From the NCBI GenBank assembly GCA_964035015.1, contig OZ036007.1:2241791-2305790 (forward strand): 64,000 bases of DNA. Reading direction: 5' to 3'. Below are positions 31,891 through 43,078 of the stretch, in pieces. The stretch comes from Corallium rubrum (lineage: Eukaryota > Cnidaria > Anthozoa > Scleralcyonacea > Coralliidae). How positions within the stretch are numbered: position 1 is the first letter of the stretch; each line of letters opens with the position of its first letter. Under the pieces are notes generated by a model. The model did not search any database, was not told the origin of the DNA, and worked only from the letters and a program-made list of their open reading frames with translations. A program made the position numbers and the translations under genes.

Positions 31891-32217
31891 TTGAGGCCTG
31901 GACCCCTCCCTGTGCTGAATAAAATCGTCTGGCGTTAGTCAGAATAAAATACTAAAGTAAAGACTCGTTTTCAGGCTTCAAAATGTTAAAGAGATAGGTT
32001 TTAACACTTTGAGGCCTGGACCTCTCCCTGTGCTGAATAAAATCGTCTGGCGTTAGCTAGAATAAAATACTAAAGGCTCGTCTTCAGGCTTCAAAGTGTT
32101 AAAGAGATAGATTTTAACACTTTGAGGCCTGGACCTCTCCCTGTGCTTGAATATAATCGTCTGGCGTTAGCCAGAATAAAATACTAGAGACTCGTCTTCA
32201 GGCTTCAAAGTGTTGAA
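31891..32217. repeat. Three tandem ~115-bp units built on a MITE core
   Basis: TTGAGGCCTGGACC starts at 31891, 32009 and about 32122. Each unit continues CTCCCTGTGCTGAATAAAAT, CGTCTGGCGTTAG, AGAATAAAATACTA and GGCTTCAAAGTGTTAAAGA. CGTCTGGCGTTAGC is the complement of the core of the MITE at 19917-20022. Repeated predicted AATAAA sites within are incidental. Confidence 0.85.
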
Positions 32218-32534
32218 AAACTCAGCATCAAAACTAAGCTATCGAACGAGGACAACCTCGATAACAGCCAGCTCCCGCATTCGAAGACTTATATTGTCTG
32301 CCAGTTTTCCCCTCATAAATTACAGCGTATAAATCAATGACTAGTCTATACCATCAAGCGCAAATCTGAATGCTTCACAGACAATGCAAATGACTTTAGG
32401 CGTGCACGCCCAAATCATTGCGCACGAGTAATTCCAAGTATATATGCTGTTTACCGATCAAAAGCCAATACCAATAATTTCATATATGTCATTTAACTTT
32501 TTCTAGACCGTAGACGACATTCAAGTCTGACCTA

Positions 32535-32640
32535 TTTTACTCTCCCTGAAGCAATTTTACTCTGTCTAACACCAGACTATTTTATTCTGCCTTTAAACAC
32601 CACACTATTTTAAACACCAGACTACTAAAGAATTACGCTG
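32535..32640. repeat. ACACCAGACTATTTTA cluster
   Basis: Three or four short variants of CACCAGACTATTTTACTCTG follow each other, derived from the same MITE core. Confidence 0.6.
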
Positions 32641-33325
32641 AATATACAGAATGGTATATCGTAGTTACAAACGTCGGAACCCTCACGCGTCCTTACCATA
32701 TTGGCTATCTAATTACGTTATTTCTTACGCATACAAATCGAAACTAAGCTAAGTAGCCATTCTTCCTTCTGAAGCTGAATCATGTCGTATTAGATTATTA
32801 CGCCATAGCCCGAAGGAAAAGATTAGTTAGGCAAATCGGGATAATTCTATATCCGATTTACAGCTAATTAGGCAGCTAATTCTTTGAGTTTTCATCATTG
32901 AGAAACTGTTAATGAACTATTATAAAGAACATTAGCCAAGCGTAAAGTAAACTTTGCGCTATATTATTAAAGTTTTCTCTTTATTTCGACTCAAACCTCT
33001 TGTGAGATTCTCAGATATTATCGATTCAGAGCCAAACTGCTCGAGGGGGAAACCCTTGCTTGATGGCTCGACGATGGATTAAGACCAATGCCAGGGTTGC
33101 ACATAGCACTGGGATAAACGTCTCAATTGGTTAATTAAACATGCCAATATGGTGCAATTTTATATGTTGGCTACAAGTGGAAAACTTCGAGTGATTATAT
33201 AGCCTTCCGTAGACCAAACAATCCCACAGGCTGTACCTGAGTACTGTAGGAATTACTGAAGTGGTTTCTAGTACACATACAGGTTCAACCCTCAAAGAAA
33301 AATTAATTAAAGAACGCAATTCTTA
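32641..33325. other. Unassigned DNA
   Basis: No gene or element recognised. Confidence 0.5.
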
Positions 33326-33326
33326 T

Positions 33327-33636
33327 AGTGCGCAAAATTTAAAATGCCAAAATTAAAGTGCGCAAAATTTAAAGAGCGCAATATTTAAAGTAACTATTGC
33401 GCAAGACTCAAAGTAGTGCGCAAAATGTAACTCAGTAGTGCGCAAAATTTAAAGAGCGCAATTGTGAAGTAGTGCGCAAAGCTCAAGTAGTGCGCAAAAT
33501 TTAACTGAGTAATGCGCAAAATTTAACTGATTAGTGCCCACAAACTTTTAAGTAGGGAGAAAAATTTAAAGAGCGCAACTGTAAAGTAGGGCGCAAAATT
33601 TAAAGTAGTGCGCAAAATCTAAAGTAGTTCGCAAAC
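33327..33636. repeat. GTGCGCAAAATTTAAAG minisatellite
   Basis: About 15 irregular copies of (A)GTAGTGCGCAAAATTTAA, with shorter GAGCGCAA variants interspersed. Units are 17-30 bp. It starts and ends in otherwise unique sequence. Confidence 0.85.
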
Positions 33637-34732
33637 TAGTCTACCAAACTCCTTTTGTGAGTAATGCGCACACTTCAGCTTGGCGACGGCGATGTGAATA
33701 TTATGATTCAGTCACACTGGCGACAAGTCAATAATAAAGCACTTTTAATCCTTATTTAATTGACGCTTGTTTATTATTTCCAAGTTATTGTACTATCTTT
33801 AAGCGTGATTCAACTAATTCGCTTCAGATCGTTTTGAACCAGTGAACAAAATTTGATACTCCATTCAGTTCTGCCAGAAATGTTTTTGCATTATATATAT
33901 ATATATATATACATTATTTTTGCATTATATATACACATAGATTAATTGATCTGCGTCAGTCCGTGTGTCCCTTCGAGAGAGTCCGCGCTTCTTAAGTGGA
34001 TGTCCTTTTGATCTGTAGAACCTCAATTTCGAGTGAGAAAATGGATGAACAGAAGATAAAAATAAACATCCGCCGACATATGGTGTTGCGTAGTGTATCT
34101 TTTCGTACAAATGGCGGCTCGACCATAAGCTGAGTGATGGTCTAAATTATTGCTTCCTTCTTTTCTATTCTTGAGTCAAAAATCCAATAAGCGCGCTCTT
34201 TAGTCAAATCTAGAGTATACCCTCATATAATCGAGGGCGCAAGTGCTTAATCGAATATAAACGTGGCAATAACCAGAGCACAACTTAAGAAAAGACAGGA
34301 TTTCTTCAAAAGATTAATGCCTAATGGATAGACCAGTTCCCGGGGAACCACACACTCGGAGCCAGTATTTCGTCCTCCAGTATTTTCGACTTTAGATTCT
34401 TGCGTGTTGAAGCCCACGCGAAGTTACCACGCGCGCAAGACAACTCACGCATGCAACCTGATTTTAGTACGCCCACTAAAACCGAGTCTAAAAGTTCTAA
34501 GGATTGGTCATCTGATCATTATTCAGCTTTCGCCTTACTATTTCCGATAGGAAAGCTCATTCAAGCTTATAGCAGATTAAGCTGGTATCGATGGAGTCCC
34601 TATGGTACCGGTATACATACAATAATATAAAGTATAAACTAAACAAAGCTAAAACCTAGACTATTACTAAATATAAAATGTATTAAAAATTATCTACAGA
34701 CTATTACATAGAGAATAATTATGTAATAAAAG
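33637..34732. other. Unassigned DNA with a short (AT)n
   Basis: (AT)n at about 33891-33911. No gene or other element recognised. Confidence 0.5.
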
Positions 34733-34832
34733 TAGCGTGCTGCGTAGGCAGTGTAGAAACAACAATCGAAATATAGTAAGGTTAGATATACTGCCGAAAC
34801 AGAGAACGTAGGAGTCTAATGCGTTTCATGAT
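34733..34832 (-). repeat. R-family copy
   Basis: GTAGCGTGCTGCGTAGGCAG, AATCGAAATATAGTAAGG, TTAGATATACTGCCGAAACA and GAGAACGTAGGAGTCTAATG in reversed R order. Confidence 0.75.
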
Positions 34833-35620
34833 AATCGATCGACGCATGTGAGATTATCGATTTTATTAGTGGCGGAAAAACCATTCTCACACATCATTAA
34901 ATATTCATAGCATTTCGGCCAATCCGGTTGCTTGATTTATGTCACATGTACTTACCTAGAAACCCAGTCTAAACCAGAGATCAATTAATTCAAGTGCGAG
35001 AACAATACATATGTTAATTTAAAATTTCAATACTGTATTTAGAAATCATTTCCCAATACAGTTTTCTGTCGCTATAGAAACCAGTTCCAAACTGACAACA
35101 GATTTTTTTACCTAACAGCGCTTCACAATATAAGCGACTACATGCGATACATATATTACAAATAAAATAGACTAACAAGAAACCAAACTTACGTTGGTGC
35201 AATTAATTCGACGACAGACAGAAACCTACGAAAAGCACTAAAACAGTGATGTTGCTTGCAGACTGATTGAAGTAATGAACTTTAAACATCCATCTACCTT
35301 TCATAATATTATGAAGTACACATAAAAGTATACAAGACAGTCACCTCACGCTTTGTTTTCTCTGGTATCGACCATTAACATCTTCTGTCTTCTTTAGTTT
35401 GTAAAGTTCTACATTATTCCAATTGTCATCTATATTTTCTCTGCTCAATATCCTGCTATTCAAGATAATCTAATGTATGTTATCCAATAAATCCAACGTC
35501 TTGCGAACCAAAACTCAATCCTGGCTGTTTTAAAACAAAATTTCCCCCTGTCTCTGCAAGCGCTTGACGACCAGTCTGTTGTGATTGCCCTCATTGCAAT
35601 GAATATCTAATGATGTGTAA
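34833..35620. other. Unassigned DNA
   Basis: No gene or element recognised. Confidence 0.5.
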
Positions 35621-35625
35621 GAAGC

Positions 35626-35772
35626 TATTTCAAATCCTCGTTAGTGTTCTAGACTTGGTTGCCAAATCCCATGTGCCGTTAACAATAGCGCTAGCTCGGC
35701 TGCGCCTCGCTATTGTTAACGGCACATAGGGTTTAGAAACCACGTCTAGAACACTAACTCGGATTTGAAATA
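35626..35772. repeat. Long hairpin with CGGCTGCGCCTCG-type loop
   Basis: TATTTCAAATCC, GTTAGTGTTCTAGAC and CCATGTGCCGTTAACAATAG on the left pair with CTATTGTTAACGGCACATAG, GTCTAGAACACTAAC and GGATTTGAAATA on the right. The loop is about 16 bases (AGCTCGGCTGCGCCTC). Probably a folded mobile element. Confidence 0.8.
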
Positions 35773-35779
35773 TTACTTC

Positions 35780-36060
35780 AAAAAGTCATTAATAATAATT
35801 CATGAGGAAAATTCAAAAGAAATTAAAGTTTAATCAGTGTCTTTATATGTGATAAAGATACCTCCTGATTTACATAAAGTTTAGCTTTGATTTTCTCGGC
35901 TTATACAAGGTTATTTTTCAAACTTACTACGCCACTGAACTTACCAAGTGGTTCGTTTTTGAAGCCGTTCAATAAACTCGCAGTTCGTGTTTTATCAGAT
36001 ATAAAAACACTCGGCTTCACCTCGTGTCTTTATATCTGATAAAACACTCCTGTTCGTTTA
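35780..36060. mobile_element. Inverted-repeat family with AAAGTTTA-ATTTTC modules and hairpin
   Basis: CCTGATTTACATAAAGTTTA and GCTTTGATTTTCTCGGCT (about 35865-35902) match, in reverse, 47370-47425 and 56655-56690. Next to it, 35985-36048 is a hairpin (GTGTTTTATCAGATATAAA / its complement) with loop ACTCGGCTTCACCTCG. The two parts look like one composite family, copies of which also occur near 47217-47510 and 56655-56760. Confidence 0.6.
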
Positions 36061-37565
36061 TTAAACAGTATTTAAACCACTCTATTTTATATAATAAAAA
36101 TGATTATATAAGTTTTGTGGAAACACCACGTAAAATATTTCTTTGCTAAACGTTCGGCCTGTTGACTCAGGCCTTCATCAGAGCAATGACAACAAGTTAG
36201 AATCCTCTTAATCCTGTGGGATGCTGGTCCGATGTACGGAAGAGAAACTGAAGGTGGTTCTTGCTGGTACTGAGTATTCAGCTCCGGTTGTACCAAAGTT
36301 GTCATAGAAGCTTGAATCATCTTTTCAGGAAAACCGTTGTTTTCAAAGAATTAAAAATGATTATTATATACAATGCTGGTAATAAAGCGATCTCTTGCTG
36401 CGTAAGTCGAACACTAGGTATAGATGGAGATGACTACTCTGTATAGTAGCTCTACTGATGGTCATGGTGTCTTTGTTCAGTTTCGTATACATGCATTCCA
36501 CGTCTGCTTTCTAGGGCAGCATGTCTTAAATATCCCATAGCGGTTCATCACTATTTATGAACTCATTATTCTACGGGTTGCGGCCTGTCTTTGTAATTTC
36601 TCTAAATACCCTGATCATGAATTTCCCACAACAGTTCCATACAGTAGTGTCACAATGTTAGTTAATATGTAACTTACTATAAATAAAAGTTTCTATAAGC
36701 TCCCGTGCGCTTTTGTAGTGTGAGTGGTGGGTCACAACCTGAATAAGAGTCTGGCGGCTTTTTACGACATCAGTCGTTCGATCCTGCCTGTGTGTGAAAA
36801 CATGGTATTGATAACCTTATATATCAGTCTGGTGTTAAACGATTTTCTATTAATTAATTCCATAGTTTGAGCCGACTTTAGGTGTTGGTCTCCTGTTATC
36901 AAGTTCGCCAAGCCCCAGCTAGGCTGGCTATGAGCACTATCAGCTTTAAAATACATTTTTTTAAACTACCAATGACCTGGATATGGCTTAAAGCGGGTAA
37001 ACAACATTCAGTGACAAAATACCTTGGCACACTTCGTGTTTGTAGGTTAGCTTAATACATTTTACATTTTTTCTCGTGATAGAGTTTATCCCTCCCTCCC
37101 CCTCCCTTTACAATATGTTGACTTGGAAATAAGGGACGCTGTGAACGTGAAAATGAGCGCTTAAATAGTCATCAACATTGGACAGGGGGGCTGGGGGAAC
37201 ATAAAACGGAAAATGTTGCTTTTTAAGTTGAAGTGTCCCAACACTTTTGTCACTGATTGAAGATAAAACTAGAGGGCATATACCTCCGTTATTAAAGATG
37301 TTTAAAAAGAAAACGAGCCATCCCGCAAACCAAGCTAGCTCACGAGACCTACACATGTATGATCATGAATAAATAAAATGCTTGCTTGCACTCAATGAGC
37401 GCAATCAAGCATTTCTTTTATGGTCAGATTTTTATTAATTTCTCATTCAAATTCTCATTCAAATCTCAACCAAAATTTAATTTGTTGGTCCTTGGTCTGT
37501 GATCAATCTTTCCACAAACTTTCATAAAATGCGGTGCGTGCAGTAGATTTGAGATGTCCTGGCGA
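36061..37565. other. Unassigned DNA
   Basis: No gene recognised. AAACGTTCGGCCTGTTGACT with CAGGCCTTCATCAG at about 36151-36182 is a diverged cousin of the ACGTTTCGAGCGAAGG module of the R family. Confidence 0.5.
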
Positions 37566-37566
37566 T

Positions 37567-38214
37567 AAACAAACGAACGAACAAACAAACAAACAAACAA
37601 ACAAACAAACAAACGAACGAACGAACGAACGAACGAACGAACGAACGAACGAACGAACGAACGAACGAACGAACGAACGAACGAACGAACGAACGAACGA
37701 ACGAACGAACGAACGAACGAACGAACGAACGAACGAACGAACGAACGAACGAACGAACGAACGAACGAACGAACGAACGAACGAACGAACGAACGAACGA
37801 ACGAACGAACGAACGAACGAACGAACGAACGAACGAACGAACGAACGAACGAACGAACGAACGAACGAACGAACGAACGAACGAACGAACGAACGAACGA
37901 ACGAACGAACGAACGAACGAACGAACGAACGAACGAACGAACGAACGAACGAACGAACGAACGAACGAACGAACGAACGAACGAACGAACGAACGAACGA
38001 ACGAACGAACGAACGAACGAACGAACGAACGAACGAACGAACGAACGAACGAACGAACGAACGAACGAACGAACGAACGAACGAACGAACGAACGAACGA
38101 ACGAACGAACGAACGAACGAACGAACGAACGAACGAACGAACGAACGAACGAACGAACGAACGAACGAACGGACGGACGGACGGACGGACGGACGGACGG
38201 ACGGACGGACGGAC
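37567..38214. repeat. Compound AAAC-GAAC-GGAC tetranucleotide array, 648 bp
   Basis: Blocks in order: mixed AAAC/GAAC then AAAC (to 37614), about 139 pure GAAC units (37615-38170) and 11 pure GGAC units (38171-38214). Successive blocks differ by a single A-to-G change. The 276- and 237-residue open frames are repeat artefacts. Confidence 0.98.
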
Positions 38215-38860
38215 AGGGGTAAAAACATAACCTCCTGGCGGAGGTAAAAATGATGAAGATCAGTAGCAGTAGGGCAGTAGAAGAGCCGGTACGTTTTGGG
38301 AGCTGAGAAGATTTTAAACAGATAGATTCCCAAGGTCCTAAAGTATCAACGTTGTAAACATTAATTACAGCATTATAGTGATTAGAAAGCTGACGTTTAA
38401 ACTATAACTGAATTAGAATTTCGTATTGAGCAAGGTAGCTTATTTGACGACGACAGAAAATAACTGCATTTAAAAATTAAAAGAAACCATGGATCAGGAC
38501 ATCGTATATTGTATGCTTTAGGTAACTAGCTTGAAAGAGTTTAGTACACTAGTACATCTAGTTCTGAACTGTTTCTAGTGATTCTGACTGAATTATTGGG
38601 TCATTGTACAAAACTATAAAGTAATTAAAAAACAAAACAAAAACTAAAAACCTCTAACTACATTCAAAAATCCTCTAAAATTCTCCTCTTCTAATAATAT
38701 TTCACAGAAATATATATGGACAAAATGAGATTAACTTAGTGAGATGACAATGGTACAATACTACCATAGCCATTGTTAGTACTACAGTGAACTCTCTCTA
38801 AGGCGGACACTCTATAACCAAATTTGGTGGCCTGTGGTCACCGTAGGTTAGCCCGGGTTT
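38215..38860. other. Unassigned DNA
   Basis: No gene or element recognised. Confidence 0.55.
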
Positions 38861-38869
38861 ACCAGTAAC

Positions 38870-39610
38870 ACAGTGGTGCAACTACCTATTGGGAAGGGTG
38901 GGTAAACTCCACGGGCCACGAGCAAAAGGAATTAATTAGGGGGCCCGAGCATTTTGTGACGAGATCCGTAGGTTCCATAGAATCCCCTTTTCTGATGGTT
39001 ATAACCACCTCAAAATGCAGGAAATAAGCGTTTCAGAACATTAGAAAATCAAAAATTTCCTGGGGAGCATTTCCCCGGACCCTTCTACTGGTTTGTCGCA
39101 TCTTCAGGGCCTGCCACTTTGTCTGACAGTCTTGACACTGAAAATCTTCTCTTGGGGGGTGGGGGGTGGGGGGTGGGGGTGGGGGGGTGGGGGTGGGGTG
39201 GGGTGGAGGGGGGTGGAGCTTTGACACCCATACGCAGGGGCGGCGTAACCGGGGGGTAGGAGGTATTTACCCAAAAAAATTTTTAGCAAGAAGTGCCCTT
39301 ATTAACATGTGCAGTGTGCACTGACTTTTTACCCAATCCGCGGAAATTGGGTAAAATGTCTGCGCGCAAGCTATGCGGAATGGAATGAATGCAGTTATGA
39401 ATCTATTCAAATAATCTAGATCTGCCCACTTTAACAGATTATGAATCGGAGTGTGAGTGATTAGATTTTGCTCAAAAGTACCCTCAAAGTGCAGCAAATG
39501 CTATTTCAGAGACCCTAGATTCAAAATTGTTCCGGGGGGGGGGCATGCCCCCGAATCCCGCTAGAAATGCGGTCACTAAATCAGAAAGGGCCCCCGAAGT
39601 AATCAATCCC
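38870..39610. mobile_element. Fragmented hAT-like family B sequence
   Basis: CAGGGGCGGCGTAACCGGGG at about 39236 looks like a hAT terminus. TTTCCTGGGGAGCATTTCCC (about 39057) and TTCAGAGACCCTAGATTC with GGGGGGGCATGCCCCCG (about 39508-39556) are family B internal modules. Complete ends and target duplications were not found, so several broken copies are likely. Confidence 0.5.
39154..39217 (+). repeat. G-tract repeat, potential quadruplex
   Basis: At least nine runs of four to seven G separated by single T or TGGA, all on the + strand. This far exceeds the four-tract minimum for an intramolecular G-quadruplex. Activity is not shown. Confidence 0.85.
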
Positions 39611-40331
39611 AGTAACATTTCACAGGTAAGGTCACCCTGCGCATGCTACCCGAGTCAACTTTATTAGACGTGGTTGGAACTAGTAAAAAGTTGTCCCAGG
39701 CAGCCGAGTTATCCCTATCAAACGCGTTTACAAGGACAAAACATAACCCGGCTACTGCAGGGTATAGAGTCGAAATATTACCACTCATTTTGTCTTATCT
39801 TGTTTTTTAACTTGAATATCAAGTCTCAAGATGACGATTTTCGGATTATGTTTTACTCTTTAACTCTTATGAGGCAGCATCCCAAAATTGATTGATTGGT
39901 ACTACTTGGAGGGACAAAGGCTAATGTTCCTGGTGACGTAGGTCAACATCCCTAGTTTACATTTTAGATAATACTAGCATTTCCAGATGTCTCATTTTCA
40001 GAGGGAAATGGATATATAGTTTTCTGCCCCTAACCCCAGTTTTCCAGCATGAGAGCTAGAAATGCAGTAAATGCCATTATATCGCTATTCAATTTGTTTT
40101 ATTCTTCTTTATATATTAATAATGCACGTGAAGAAATTTTATACATTGGTTTGAGGGTGTTGATGTATTTCTGTATAAAAATCCGTCAATTTCAACTCTT
40201 TTCGGCAGTTTAAAAAAACATGCCGCCATCTTGTTTTTCCTCTACTAGCAGAATATGAGCTGATATAGCCTGGTAGTAGGAAAAGCAGGAAACCAATCAG
40301 ATTACGCAAAAGCTGATATCCGATAGCATGC

Positions 40332-40337
<6 letters not shown>
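39611..40337. other. Unassigned DNA
   Basis: No gene or element recognised. Confidence 0.5.
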
Positions 40338-40387
<50 letters not shown>

Positions 40388-40930
40388 GTGTGTATGTATA
40401 TACAATATTAAAATTAAATTAATTAAAGGCACATTGAGGCCACTGACAACAAAGCGAAGCCCCAATCCAGGCCAGTGACCAATTAAATGAAATAATGTTA
40501 ATGAAAAAGGAAAAAAGAACTATTGTAATCAATAATAAGTTAAAACAACGTATGAATAAATCCAATTAAAAACATGCAGTGATTAACCGCAACAGAACTT
40601 CAATTTCAGTAAGTCTGAAACCTTCCCACACCTATAACACGCCGACTTCCAAGTTCGACGACGATTGGTGTTAAATATGTTCTTTGTAGATTTTTTATAA
40701 TATTTTCGTAATAAAGTTTTAAAATTTACATACGATGTCTGAGACTGAGTGGAACTTGGTAACGTATTCCAAATTCTCGCAGTTCTTACAAAGAAACTGC
40801 GTTGAAATGGTTGAGTACTGCATTTTAGAATTAGAAATGATGCAGAAGAACTTCTCGTAGACATATATTTTTTTCGAGGAAGAAAGTCAGATAAATCAAT
40901 TTCGTTTTTACCAGAAATGCATGTCTATAA
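40338..40930 (-). pseudogene. LINE 3' end with (TA)n tail
   Basis: The minus-strand frame 40583-40925 contains NEIDLSDFLPRKKYMSTRSS, QRSFFVRTARIWNTLPSS and YVNFKTLLRKYYKKS, the post-catalytic tail of a LINE reverse transcriptase. Its 3' UTR contains a stem (GGTCACTGGCC ... GTCAGTGGCC at about 40435-40485), then ends in (TA)n at 40338-40387. This is the standard architecture of a 5'-truncated LINE copy. The start is internal to the original protein. Confidence 0.75.
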
Positions 40931-40959
40931 CTCAGAGGAATAAGATTTAGTTTTCTAAA

Positions 40960-41985
40960 GCCCTGTTTACGCGGCCAAAATTTAAGCGGGATGTGAGCCA
41001 CATCTGACTTTAAGCGGGCTTAAAATGTCCGTGTTAACAGATCGGCGTAAATTAATCGCGTTTAAGGAGGTGGATTAAACTGAGCACGATCAGTTAATCG
41101 TGCTTAAAGTGCCTCCTGTGGGATCTTTACATATTTAAATAACTTAGCTTAAAAGAAAATGTTTCCCAGAATTTTTTCTCAAAAATATTAAATCCTCGCC
41201 CATTAACAGCGCTCCGAAGTTGGCCAAATCAGCCCAAATCGCGCCATGTTGAAAGTTAGACCGTTTTTCTTGGGTTTCGGCTCTAATTGATAGATCTACG
41301 TCACAGTCGGAACACCAAATTTTTTTCCGCCGAGTCTGAGTTAGACGAACCATCTTGGAACATATTGATGAATATATATAAAGTTTTCACTGCTTAAATA
41401 AAGGTTTTAGAGACGCAATACCAAAAACACACTAAAAAGTCAGAAATTCGGTGCCGACGGTGACGTCACACAGTAAACTCGCACCAGGTCCCTAAAGCAC
41501 GGTCACAGTTTTTGAGGTATGGGCGGGGATTTAATATTTTTGAGAAAAAATTTCGGGAAACATTTTCGTTTAACCTAAGTTATTTAAATATGTAAATATC
41601 CAACAGGTCATAGAGGCACTATAACTTGGCCGTATAAACGGGACTGAAAACCGCTTGCTATTAATACGGTGTTATTAATACGATAAAATGCATTTTTTTG
41701 CCCTGCTGTAAAAGCTTCCATCTCGCTATTCTTTGTTCCTTTGTTTCTTTCCTTCTTTCTTTTAGCTATTACTCTTTCTTGTGTACCGATGTCTTCCGTT
41801 GTTCTTTGACGCACGCTACCCATACGAAGCTTCCAAAACCAAAAATATAGCTCGTCCGCCATGTTGAATAATGGTGTACGTTGTTTAGTAAGGGATTATT
41901 AAATGACCGTGTAAACGCACCAAGATGGCGCATTTTAAGCACGCTTAACTTAAGCGTGCTTAAATTTTGGTCGTGTTAAAAGACG
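40960..41985. mobile_element. ~1-kb TIR element with a nested inverted repeat and an ORF fragment
   Basis: Outer ends: CGGCCAAAATTTAAGC at about 40975 and GCTTAAATTTTGGTCG at about 41958; GC-AAGC/GCTT motifs recur beside each. Within it, 41107-41629 is an inverted repeat with ~85-bp arms (ATATTTAAATAACTTAGCTT / AACCTAAGTTATTTAAATAT; AATATTAAATCCTCGCCC / its complement). To the right, 41700-41862 (minus) is a coding-like fragment described separately. No transposase is recognised. Confidence 0.65.
41608..41862 (-). pseudogene. Duplicated ORF fragment, copy A (starts MADELYFWFWKL)
   Basis: The minus-strand ATG at 41862 opens a frame MADELYFWFWKLRMGSVRQR, then TTEDIGTQERVIAKRKKER. Positions 41700-41862 are about 97% identical (by eye) to 50367-50530. 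Copy A carries four extra bases relative to copy B near the RKK codons, which shifts the later frame. I do not recognise the protein; it is basic and Trp-rich at the start and could be the first exon of a transposase or a captured host exon. Confidence 0.5.
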
Positions 41986-42505
41986 ACACTTTTAAATTCT
42001 TTCATGTGCATATGAATTATCCCTTATGACAACGCCGTTTTAATTTTTTTAATTCATTTCATCATCACATGATAATATACATTGCACAAATTGATATAAA
42101 AAATTTTTAGTGACGCATAGAGATTCTTCAAGAAAGCAAAATTTGCTTGTTTGACGAGATCCCTTTTACAGAAAATATAACTTGTACATGAATTAACAAA
42201 CAATGGATAATACCTTAGTATTACATACCCCCTCAATTATCCTACTAGTACACAACATATATGTTAATCACGCTGCATAATAAGCCCAAGAAGGTATTTA
42301 CTGTCATTTTAGATTTATATCATTTTAGGAAAACAGACGGAATACCAGGTCCTGTGACTACCCCCCCCCCCCCCCCCAATATGATTTTTATAATGCCACA
42401 CATCACATTTGTTCCCAGAGTCACAGAATAAAGAACTATAACTAGTCGTTTAATTAATATCATAACTCTGACAATGAATTTTCGCGTTGTGTTCGCGCCG
42501 TTAGA
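41986..42505. other. Unassigned DNA with a 17-bp poly-C run
   Basis: A partial outer-element match to 1920-1965 lies at about 41995-42045. Poly-C at 42361-42377. No gene recognised. Confidence 0.5.
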
Positions 42506-42778
42506 GTAACTATTATTTTACAGTCACTTGCTACTCACTTTTCACCAAAATGTTCGGAAGTTCGTTCCGAAGTTCGCAAGTTCGTTGGGAAGTTCAAAGC
42601 TCGTTTTAAACTACGCATTTCATTGACTTCTTGCCAGTTCTTGGTTCCTAGTAGCCGGCAATCAATTGCCTAGTTCAAAAGGAAGTTTAAACTTCCAAAC
42701 GAACTTCCGGTAACGAACTTCTGAACATTTTGGTGAAAAGTGACAGGTGAGTTGCAAATGACTGTAGTTACCTGGTTG
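42506..42778. mobile_element. TIR element with GAAGTTCG subrepeats
   Basis: Left: TACAGTCACTTGCTACTCAC then TTTTCACCAAAATGTTCGGA. Right: CTGAACATTTTGGTGAAAAG then GTGAGTTGCAAATGACTGTA. Arms of ~75 bp. Inside each arm are short alternating GAAGTTCG/GAACTTCC units. 273 bp. Confidence 0.8.
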
Positions 42779-42889
42779 TCTTTGTAAATATGTGATACTG
42801 TAGTTTTAGACAAAATCTTTTGTAAAAATGAGAGAATGTGTCTTAAAAAAATGTTTTAAAATGTTCAAAATTTTGCTCAAATATGATGT

Positions 42890-42990
42890 CAGGTCGCGGG
42901 GAGCATAAGACTGGCAAATTTCTAGGGGGGTCCGGGGTCCTGTCCCCCCCCCCCCCCCCCGTGACTAAAAAATCCTGCCTACGGCCCTGC
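42890..42990. mobile_element. hAT-like fragment with poly-C
   Basis: CTAGGGGGGTCCGGGGTCCT, 17 C (42944-42960), then TCCTGCCTACGGCCCTGCC, which resembles an inverted CAGGGCCGTAGG hAT terminus. The other end is not identified. Confidence 0.5.
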
Positions 42991-43078
42991 CTGTGACCTG
43001 TGTACGTAAACGTAAAGACTTGTCATACCTATATACTACACGATTGAATTTAACTGGACAAGGACCTCATATATAAAC

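Noticed and set aside
37503-38333. 276-residue minus-strand and 237-residue plus-strand open frames
   Set aside because: They are translations of the GAAC tetranucleotide array; both strands stay open because the repeat contains no stop in those frames.
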